Source: a virus. From it: DNA of 42,299 nt. The notes under the pieces are model-generated. The model was not told where the DNA came from and searched no databases. It saw nothing but the letters and a program-made list of their open reading frames with translations. The position numbers were made by a program, and so were the translations under genes. This document shows, piece by piece, positions 13,775 to 19,580 of this stretch (the first letter of the stretch is position 1; each line of letters opens with the position of its first letter). The stretch is taken from IMG/VR virus record IMGVR_UViG_3300042556_000417, positions 1-42,299 of that record, one strand, 5' to 3'.

Positions 13775-13776
13775 AG

Positions 13777-14529
13777 ATGATTGGCTGTGTTGTCCCCATA
13801 TCTGGTGGTAAAGATAGTCAGGCATGTCTGAAGCTGGCGCTTATCCGCTTTGGTCGCACTGAGGTTCGTGGCCTGTTTTGCGATACGCAGTTTGAGCATC
13901 CATTGACATATACCCACGTTGATGCGATTCGTGACCTATATGGGGTTCGTATTGACGTTGTATCTGATGGCGATGTAGGTACGCGCTGCCTTCGCTATGG
14001 CCGCTTCCCCAGTGGCACAGCAAGGTTCTGCACTGATGATCTGAAGATCAAGCCAACGAAAAGGTATCTGGAGAATTTAGCCGCAAAACAGGGTAAAGGT
14101 TTTGAAGTCTGGTACGGGATGCGCTCTGCCGAAAGTAACGACAGGGCTAAACGATACGAAGGAAAAACCTCATCTGACCTATACCCACTACATGAAATCT
14201 TGCCAAAGAAGTACCCAAAGCACTTAGCAACTATGGGGGTTATGTGCCGACTTCCGATCCTTGATTGGCAAACATGGCAGGTTATGCAGCTTCTCGACGG
14301 TGAGCAGAACCCGCTCTATGCAAAAGGGTTTGACCGTGTTGGTTGCTTCCCATGCTTGGCAAGTGGTGACGCACCGAAGGAACGAGCGTTTGGGTTTGAT
14401 GAAACAGGCAAACAGCACTACGAACTAGTGCGGTCAATAGAAAATAGAACAGGTAAATCAATATGGACATCAAAGGGTGGAGCAGCGCGAAACAATCCAG
14501 ACCAAATGTGCGCGATATGCCAATCGTGA
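13777..14529 (+). CDS. PAPS reductase / DndC-like PP-loop enzyme, 250 residues
   Basis: ATG 13777 lies 8 bases after AAGGAG; the GTG at 13771 is too close to that site. The PP-loop SGGKDS is at residues 9-14, the family motif GMRSAESNDRAKR at about 114-126, and Cys pairs at 190/193 (CFPC) and 245/248 (CAIC), with a further Cys at 157. The PP-loop marks an enzyme that adenylates its substrate or handles PAPS. The paired Cys recall the iron-sulphur site of DndC-type proteins of DNA phosphorothioation. No DndA, B, D or E partner is encoded, so roles in sulphur metabolism, nucleic-acid modification or counter-defence remain open. Confidence 0.8.
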   Translation: MIGCVVPISGGKDSQACLKLALIRFGRTEVRGLFCDTQFEHPLTYTHVDAIRDLYGVRIDVVSDGDVGTRCLRYGRFPSGTARFCTDDLKIKPTKRYLENLAAKQGKGFEVWYGMRSAESNDRAKRYEGKTSSDLYPLHEILPKKYPKHLATMGVMCRLPILDWQTWQVMQLLDGEQNPLYAKGFDRVGCFPCLASGDAPKERAFGFDETGKQHYELVRSIENRTGKSIWTSKGGAARNNPDQMCAICQS

Positions 14530-14536
14530 AAAGGAA

Positions 14537-14737
14537 ATGAAAGTGATAAGCGACGAAGAAATCATCGAGATGGCGAATCTGGCCGGATGCACCAGAGGTT
14601 CAACGCTAAATATCATCGCCTTCGCTCGCCTCGTGGCCGAGAAGCAGAGGGGGATGGATGCGGGGATTTGTGACAGATTCCATGAGCGTCAGATGGTTCC
14701 GGCTGAATGCGCCGCAGCGATCAGGAGTCAGAAATGA
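14537..14737 (+). CDS. Small hypothetical protein, 66 residues
   Basis: ATG 14537 follows AAAGGAA; a longer frame overlaps the enzyme gene and is rejected. The product begins MKVISDEEIIEMANLAGCTRG and ends with a Cys/Arg-containing tail. The D-E-E-I-I-E-M-A opening is common in small phage accessory proteins, but I cannot assign a function. It overlaps the lipoprotein gene by 4 bp. Confidence 0.65.
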   Translation: MKVISDEEIIEMANLAGCTRGSTLNIIAFARLVAEKQRGMDAGICDRFHERQMVPAECAAAIRSQK

Positions 14738-14880
14738 AAACCGTCGGCATTATTACCGCCACGTTATTGCTGACAGCGTGCGGAACAGAGCACGCGTGTA
14801 TCGAAGGGCGGGTGGCCTACAAATATCAGAATATGTGGATCACTCCTGATGGGGCTTATAGGTGCGAGGTGAGCAAATGA
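14734..14880 (+). CDS. Small outer-membrane lipoprotein candidate, 48 residues
   Basis: The ORF begins MKTVGIITATLLLTAC: a basic N-terminus, a hydrophobic core and a good lipobox with Cys16 as the lipidated residue. The mature chain would be only 33 residues, with two more Cys (22 and 44) that could form a disulphide. Residue 17 is Gly, not Asp, so outer-membrane sorting is expected. Similar small phage lipoproteins (Llp, Cor) block receptors against superinfection; that role is inferred from form only. Upstream AGGAGT gives a good ribosome site. Confidence 0.7.
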   Translation: MKTVGIITATLLLTACGTEHACIEGRVAYKYQNMWITPDGAYRCEVSK

Positions 14881-15149
14881 AGGCCTACATCGTATCGGAG
14901 GAAGTCTTGCGGCAGGTGTTGAACAAATTGTCTATGTGCTGGAGTGACTGCGACGAGATGGATGCACTCCGCACCATCCTCGCCAAAGAGCCGAATGAGC
15001 CGGCGGCTTGGGTATGCCTATTTCAACGGGTAATACAAGATGAGTTTCTATTCAACACAGAGAGTGAGGCTACTAAATACATGCGTCAGTACTCCCCTGA
15101 AGATCAGCAGGAAATGGAAGTGCAACCACTCTACCAAAAGGATTTGTGA
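14877..15149 (+). CDS. Hypothetical accessory protein, 90 residues
   Basis: ATG 14877 overlaps the lipoprotein stop (ATGA) and has GAGGTGAG just upstream. The N-terminal half reads like small phage proteins that begin MKAYIVSEEVLRQVLNKL; a WVCLFQ strand and an EATKYMRQYSPEDQ tail follow. No function known. Confidence 0.65.
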   Translation: MKAYIVSEEVLRQVLNKLSMCWSDCDEMDALRTILAKEPNEPAAWVCLFQRVIQDEFLFNTESEATKYMRQYSPEDQQEMEVQPLYQKDL

Positions 15150-15256
15150 TGACAATCATTCAAGAACTAATTGAAATCATCGAACGAAAAAACTCATGGG
15201 GTAAGAACGAAATACTGAAAGAACTGCTTGGACTACTCGCGAGGCATTACAAATGA
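15149..15256 (+). CDS. Small helical protein, 35 residues
   Basis: The ORF MTIIQELIEIIERKNS continues to HYK. Start and stop overlap both neighbours (TGATG and ATGA), which supports translation as part of the operon. No function assigned. Confidence 0.5.
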   Translation: MTIIQELIEIIERKNSWGKNEILKELLGLLARHYK

Positions 15257-16221
15257 CCACCCTGAACGAGTTGGAAGCGCTGGCGAAAGCGGCAACGCCG
15301 TATTGGGATGGCCCTATCAATGCTCCAGTGCAAGAATTCATTGATGCCGCCACCCCCGAAACCATCCTGCGCTTGATCGAGTTGGTGAAGGAGATGGGAG
15401 AGGCGTTGGAGCAATTCGCAAATGTTGAACTTAGTGATGATAACTGCGCATCTTATGAAGTGGCAAACAAGCGAATCAGGAACATAGCAAACGCAGCACT
15501 CGCCAAGTACAAGGGGGTGGATGGAATGAGCGGACTAGATAGCGGGTATGCAGGGTGCCAGTACAGCGTAGGTCACGCACAGGCGCTTGAGGCAGAGAAT
15601 AAATACCTGCGCCAGCAACTTGATACACACAAAGGCATCGCAGCTATCGCTGAAGAGTACGGCATTGATGGGTTTGTTGAGATAGAAGCATTGCGCCAGC
15701 GGGTGAAGGAGTTAAATGAACTCTTATGCACCATCCACCGCGATGGTGGGCAGTACATCCAAGAACATGGGCAAGCCAAAGCCTACGCTGATGCGGTCGA
15801 GAAGTTGAACGAGTGGAAGTTTTTACCTGAACAACTCGCCGCCGTGACGAAGGAGCGGGATGAGTACAAGCAAGACTGCAAAGACATGCAAGAGGATTAC
15901 ATCACGTTCAGGAAAGAGTTAGCCGCCAGCCAGCACTACGCCCAGCAGTTGCGGGAGGCGCTACACGTTTGCGCTGAGTCAATCCGCCATCGCTTTGGGA
16001 AATGCCACGAACTTAGCAAGGCGGATACCGCGCTAACCCTCCCCTGCGACACCTCGGAGCTGGATGCGCTGGTGAAGGATGCTGAGCGGTATAACACAGC
16101 GCGAGCAGCTTTCACGAATGACGGGATAACGCTCAAAAACGGCGACTATCTGGCCGACATTCTGCTCGAACAAGGCACACCGGAAAAATTTGACGCAGCC
16201 ATCGACGAGGCAATGAAATGA
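15253..16221 (+). CDS. Ea22-like coiled-coil protein, 322 residues
   Basis: The N-terminus (MTTLNELEALAKAATPYWDG) matches the LKALAxAATPGPW opening of the Ea22/Ead family found in the accessory regions of lambdoid and other phages, whose function is unknown. The middle holds coiled-coil segments (about 110-230). The C-terminal region resembles repeat parts of similar phage proteins (ERYNTARAAF). It sits in a chain of overlapping genes and is probably not essential. Confidence 0.65.
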   Translation: MTTLNELEALAKAATPYWDGPINAPVQEFIDAATPETILRLIELVKEMGEALEQFANVELSDDNCASYEVANKRIRNIANAALAKYKGVDGMSGLDSGYAGCQYSVGHAQALEAENKYLRQQLDTHKGIAAIAEEYGIDGFVEIEALRQRVKELNELLCTIHRDGGQYIQEHGQAKAYADAVEKLNEWKFLPEQLAAVTKERDEYKQDCKDMQEDYITFRKELAASQHYAQQLREALHVCAESIRHRFGKCHELSKADTALTLPCDTSELDALVKDAERYNTARAAFTNDGITLKNGDYLADILLEQGTPEKFDAAIDEAMK

Positions 16222-16592
16222 ACTACACCGTACCACACCACCCCTGCACCCCGGACTGGCCCATCGCCATGATGCTGTTCGCGCTGGCTGGCAAGCCAAC
16301 ACCACAGCCCAAGTGCAAATACTGCTCGGGCATTATCGTGACCAAGCGGGCGTCGAAGTATTGCTCGGCAGACTGCCGCAATGCCGACGGCAAGGAGAAG
16401 GACCGCATCAACGCGAAGAAGGCACGGGCAGAGAAGAAGTCTGGCGCACCCAAGCCCCGACCCGAGGTAGCCTGCCAGCTTTGCGGTAAGATGTTCGCCC
16501 CCACCAACAACACGTCGAAGTGGTGCTCGATTGAGTGCCGTGGGACTGCCGACTCAATCAGAAAGCGAGCCTATCGTGCCTCCCGTGCATGA
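16218..16592 (+). CDS. Tandem zinc-finger protein, 124 residues
   Basis: There are two similar zinc-binding units: CKYCSG...YCSADC at about residues 33-53 and CQLCGK...WCSIEC at about 88-111, joined by a Lys/Arg-rich linker. The C-x2-C...C-x3-C spacing resembles short nucleic-acid-binding zinc fingers. A regulator or RNA/DNA-binding protein is plausible. It overlaps the genes on both sides. Confidence 0.65.
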   Translation: MNYTVPHHPCTPDWPIAMMLFALAGKPTPQPKCKYCSGIIVTKRASKYCSADCRNADGKEKDRINAKKARAEKKSGAPKPRPEVACQLCGKMFAPTNNTSKWCSIECRGTADSIRKRAYRASRA

Positions 16593-16845
16593 CCATGAAG
16601 TACATGATGCCGTCAAGAGCAGCAAGGCCAAGCCCTATGGGTGCAGCAACGGTAATGCGCCGTCAGGGGGCTACTACGTCAAGGCTCGGCAGTACCGGGC
16701 AGACGGCACCTACTATATGTACGACCACTTCATCTCGCATGTCTTGAGTACCCATTGCAGGTACGACAAGCGCCCCACGGACCCCCGGTGTGGCGAGTGC
16801 GAGTTACACTCTGACGTTGAATACTTGAAAGGGTATGGACTGTGA
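16585..16845 (+). CDS. Hypothetical protein, 86 residues, uncertain start
   Basis: The GTG at 16585 overlaps the previous stop by 8 bp; a TTG at 16531 is an alternative, and neither has a strong ribosome site. The product has a GGYYVKARQYRADGTYYMYDHF beta-rich core (abridged) and Cys residues in HCRYDKR and RCGEC that could bind zinc. No family recognised. Confidence 0.55.
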   Translation: MHDHEVHDAVKSSKAKPYGCSNGNAPSGGYYVKARQYRADGTYYMYDHFISHVLSTHCRYDKRPTDPRCGECELHSDVEYLKGYGL

Positions 16846-17069
16846 AATCAGACGGAAGCACCGCCAGCTATTACGAGTTGCCCGAGGGGGCGACAGAGTT
16901 GCAGCACCTCATCAGCTACCGCAACATGAATGCCCAGGACGGGGAGATGTTCCGCGCCCTATACCGCAAAGGCCTGGCTGACCACAGCGACGCATTGCGT
17001 GATGCCAAGAAGGTGCTGTTCTACGCCAAGGCAGAGGTAGATCGGCTGGAGAAGTACGGAGCTACCTAG
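16842..17069 (+). CDS. DUF3310-like protein, 75 residues
   Basis: GTG 16842 overlaps the previous stop. The sequence YYELPEGATELQHLISYRN then MFRALYRKG and KKVLFYAKAEVDRL follows the pattern of DUF3310, a helical domain seen in phage SaV-like proteins. It ends the plus-strand accessory block and overlaps the 3' end of the minus-strand holin gene by 8 bp (17062-17069). No terminator separates the convergent units. Confidence 0.65.
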   Translation: MKSDGSTASYYELPEGATELQHLISYRNMNAQDGEMFRALYRKGLADHSDALRDAKKVLFYAKAEVDRLEKYGAT

Positions 17070-17457
17070 CCACTCCCTTATGCTTCTCAAACGACCTGGC
17101 TCCCGCAAGGCCCAACATACCAAGCAACACTTGCAGAGTCAGGTCGGTGTCAATCTGCGGGAACGCGCCAGTGTAGTCAAACCCGACTACAGCGACGAAT
17201 CGCAGGATCGGCTCCACGATGGCTACATACCCCAAGGCAAAGCCGCACAGCCACCCGGTAGCCGGTCTCCAGCCTGCCACAAAGACACTGGCAGACTTGG
17301 CCTCTTCCTTGTTAATCTCCAACTGACCAAGCAGCGCGTCCAGTTCGCCCTTCGCCTGCATGGAGAGCAGTTCAGCCTTGGCCTTGTTCGCCGCCTCAGT
17401 GTCGGGCAGAACCTTGTCGAGAATGGAGGTTACTGCGGGGATCAATAGTTGCCACAT
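17062..17457 (-). CDS. Holin of the GTA three-span type, 131 residues
   Basis: The N-terminal half is an amphipathic helix (ANKAKAELLSMQAKGELDALL). Then comes the family core AGWRPATGWLCGFALGYVAIVEP, two further hydrophobic stretches and the closing LLGMLGLAGARSFEKHKG. This matches the GTA_holin_3TM family (usual length 120-140). It would form the membrane lesion that lets the M15 endolysin reach the cell wall. GGAG lies 8 bases before ATG 17457. It is the last gene of the late operon. Confidence 0.82.
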   Translation of the reverse strand: MWQLLIPAVTSILDKVLPDTEAANKAKAELLSMQAKGELDALLGQLEINKEEAKSASVFVAGWRPATGWLCGFALGYVAIVEPILRFVAVVGFDYTGAFPQIDTDLTLQVLLGMLGLAGARSFEKHKGVAR

Positions 17458-17478
17458 TCTTCATCTCCTTCAGGCTCA

Positions 17479-17697
17479 TCATCGGGGTGCGGAGGCACCC
17501 GACTCAACTTGACCTTCTGCTGCGACCTGCGGTAGGCGAGGATCATCTCCGTAGCATCCCGCATCTCGCTCGGAAAGGATGCGCCGCTGTTCAGCCTCAA
17601 GCCGCTGATATGCTCGGACAACAAGCCAGAACTCAAACGCCCCACCGATGACGACGATGAGGAAGAAGCCGATGACTGTGAGTGATATTTCATTCAC
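17479..17697 (-). CDS. Single-span membrane protein, possible inner-membrane spanin, 72 residues
   Basis: The GTG at 17697 overlaps the endolysin stop by 4 bp (GTGA). The N-terminus MNEISLTVIGFFLIVVIGG is a membrane span, followed by a charged helix (RAYQRLEAEQRRILSERD) and a loose tail. Place and form fit an Rz-like spanin or a second holin. An overlapping frame starting at ATG 17693 (down to 17442) is also open and could hold an embedded partner, but has no lipobox. Confidence 0.55.
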   Translation of the reverse strand: MNEISLTVIGFFLIVVIGGAFEFWLVVRAYQRLEAEQRRILSERDAGCYGDDPRLPQVAAEGQVESGASAPR

Positions 17698-18155
17698 GCT
17701 ACCCCCTCGACGTAGGACACACCGCCGCCCTTCTTGAAGATGGCCGTCATCACGCGCATCTTGGGAATCTGGTCAGCAGGGGGGAAGGCGATATGTACCC
17801 AAGCCCCCTCATGGATTAGTTGGTCGAAGCCAATGTGTTCCTTGTTGTCCCGCAGATGGACGCAAATCTCTCGCGGCGTGCCGAACGTGGGACAGGTAAA
17901 GTCAGCGGCCAGCCCAAACATGTGCGCCGAGGTCTTGCTACCACCGACACCGGCATTGACCTTGGGGGCGCGGTAGCCGCTGTTGATGTAGATCATGTTG
18001 TTGCCAAGGAGTACGCGGACCCGTTCCAGTCCCGCTGCCAGCGTGTGCAGGTTGTCGAGGATGTCCGCCTCGTTGGGGCTGTTGTCCAGCCCGTGCCGAA
18101 TGGCGTAGTCGGATTGCGTGAGTTCAGCAAGGGAGAAGTGCGCCGAGAGATTCAT
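17694..18155 (-). CDS. Endolysin, M15 family peptidase, 153 residues
   Basis: The ATG at 18155 is chosen because it overlaps the previous stop (ATGA) and gives the normal N-terminus MNLSAHFSLAELTQSD. The zinc-peptidase motifs are present: SAHMFGLAADF (H78, D85) and WVHIAF (H121), with SGYRAP before them. It is of the M15A_3 type, which cuts peptide stems of peptidoglycan. There is no signal peptide, so release depends on the holin encoded two genes downstream. Confidence 0.88.
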   Translation of the reverse strand: MNLSAHFSLAELTQSDYAIRHGLDNSPNEADILDNLHTLAAGLERVRVLLGNNMIYINSGYRAPKVNAGVGGSKTSAHMFGLAADFTCPTFGTPREICVHLRDNKEHIGFDQLIHEGAWVHIAFPPADQIPKMRVMTAIFKKGGGVSYVEGVA

Positions 18156-18574
18156 TTCTGTGGCCCGTGTAGAAATGCTGTCCAGAGTTGAAACGCCACC
18201 CACCCCGCCAAGCCAAGCAGCCCATACTTGGCGAGTTCTTTCTTCATCGTCTGCCAGAACTCGGCTTTCGCTGCGGCTTCCTTCACCCATTCCTCATGCG
18301 CTCTGCGATGCCCGTTAGGGTCTTGCTCAGGGAAGGCATCGAACAACAACTCGGCACGGCCCATGAACGCAGTAATTGAATCTACCAAGTGACGATGGCG
18401 TTCTTCCGACTGTTCAGCATTGTGCTGAAGGTCGCTGCGAATCGCCGCCAACTGCCTATCCACTTTGTCTGAATGGTTTTCCAAGCGCTCGTCAATATGG
18501 TTGAGAATGTGAATGGGGATGGCCCGACGTTCAATCGGCTTACCATCAGGGGTTGTCGGCCACTCGTCGGACAT
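18152..18574 (-). CDS. Lysis-cassette protein with C-terminal membrane span, 140 residues
   Basis: The N-terminal two thirds are helical and charged (HIDERLENHSDKVDRQLAAI, possible coiled coil); residues about 113-132 form one hydrophobic span (YGLLGLAGWVAFQLWTAFL). It lies between the cysteine-peptidase-like gene and the endolysin and overlaps both. A holin accessory or antiholin role is possible but not shown. Confidence 0.6.
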   Translation of the reverse strand: MSDEWPTTPDGKPIERRAIPIHILNHIDERLENHSDKVDRQLAAIRSDLQHNAEQSEERHRHLVDSITAFMGRAELLFDAFPEQDPNGHRRAHEEWVKEAAAKAEFWQTMKKELAKYGLLGLAGWVAFQLWTAFLHGPQK

Positions 18575-19019
18575 TCAGGCTCTCCAACCAGATGAGAGTT
18601 TCAGTAGGATCAGGCGGAGCGCCATAGGGGATGAACGGTGTGCGATACCCGTGGAACCATATATCATCGTTGATAGCCTCAGCACAGTGCGTACCCCACC
18701 AGTTGATCCCAAGCAGTTGCAGAATTGGGTACAGTATAACGTCCATCGTGCCGTATTTGCGCTTGCCGATCATCATTTCTAGGTACTCTTCAGGCACATC
18801 CACCGGGGAGTCGAACACCCGCACATCCCTGTTGTCGTAGTGGTCCCGAGGTATCTTGCGGAAGTTCCAGTTCATGTCGTACATGGCGTTATCTGTCAGC
18901 CACGCGACATGGTATGGATAGGCCGGATGCGCCGGCTTGCCCAAGATCATCCGCCCCAGCGCCTGTAACTTGGCACTGAAGCGGTCAGGATCACAAATTA
19001 CCGCTATCTGCGTTGGCAC
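18546..19019 (-). CDS. Papain-like/NlpC-type fold protein, 157 residues
   Basis: The GTG at 19019 is chosen for its GGAG site 7 bases upstream; the longer frame only shadows the preceding gene. The product resembles the small phage members of the NlpC/P60-papain group. It has YPYHVAWLTDN (His plus strand), a YDMNWNFRKIP strand, a YGTMDVI helix and GTHCAEAIND with the likely catalytic Cys. The order His before Cys fits the circularly permuted type. It may trim peptidoglycan or host targets; its place beside lysis genes supports a wall role. Confidence 0.6.
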   Translation of the reverse strand: MPTQIAVICDPDRFSAKLQALGRMILGKPAHPAYPYHVAWLTDNAMYDMNWNFRKIPRDHYDNRDVRVFDSPVDVPEEYLEMMIGKRKYGTMDVILYPILQLLGINWWGTHCAEAINDDIWFHGYRTPFIPYGAPPDPTETLIWLESLNVRRVADNP

Positions 19020-19557
19020 TGTACCGCTCCGGCCAGCCTTCGTTGATCGGCGTATCGTCCTGCTGCTTGGCTTGGCAGATGGCGAAGATGGTGGCTTCAC
19101 GCGCAAGCTGGGCCGCAAACAGTTCTGTTGCCAGTGCCGGCGTCATGGTGACGAACGAACCATCCATCGTTTTCCATTGCAGGTTGTCCGGCAGAGACAT
19201 GCCGGCCATCGTCAGGGCCATCTGCTGCTGCTTGGATTTGACATCGGTGTGGAACCACTTGCCACCCACCAGACAGCCGCCGTTCTCGGTGAGGTCATCC
19301 CTTATTTGCTTCAGCTTGGCAGTGCGGAGTTGTGCCAGTTGCTCGGCTGACTTCTTCGTGAAAACAACATACGGCGGCATCCGATCACCTGTTTCGGTGC
19401 GGTAGTAGGTTTCATCCGAGTAATCAGCCGGAGGTGTGGGGTCAGGGATTTCAATTAGCCCCGCAGTTTCACGAATTGCCGGAGTGTCCAGCCTGCTGAA
19501 TCCTTTGTACGGCTGGTCGATATTGACCCAAAATTGTGTTTCTTGATCTATGAACAT
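18991..19557 (-). CDS. DUF4376 protein, likely tail-fibre chaperone, 188 residues
   Basis: The C-terminal half matches DUF4376 (RTAKLKQIRDDL, GGKWFHTDVKSKQQ, LQWKTMDGSFVTMT, LAREATIFAICQAK), a domain found in phage proteins encoded just after tail fibres. The N-terminal part has the PPADYSDETYY type linker. Directly downstream of the fibre gene, it probably helps fibre folding or forms the tip. ATG 19557; the end overlaps the next gene by 29 bp. Confidence 0.72.
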   Translation of the reverse strand: MFIDQETQFWVNIDQPYKGFSRLDTPAIRETAGLIEIPDPTPPADYSDETYYRTETGDRMPPYVVFTKKSAEQLAQLRTAKLKQIRDDLTENGGCLVGGKWFHTDVKSKQQQMALTMAGMSLPDNLQWKTMDGSFVTMTPALATELFAAQLAREATIFAICQAKQQDDTPINEGWPERYSANADSGNL

Positions 19558-19580
19558 TATTGTTTCTCCTTGAATTGGTT

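Noticed and set aside
17442-17693. 83-codon frame opposite in phase to the single-span lysis protein
   Set aside because: The Ser-rich N-terminus mirrors the codons of the membrane span in the other frame; kept only as a possible embedded start, not as a gene.
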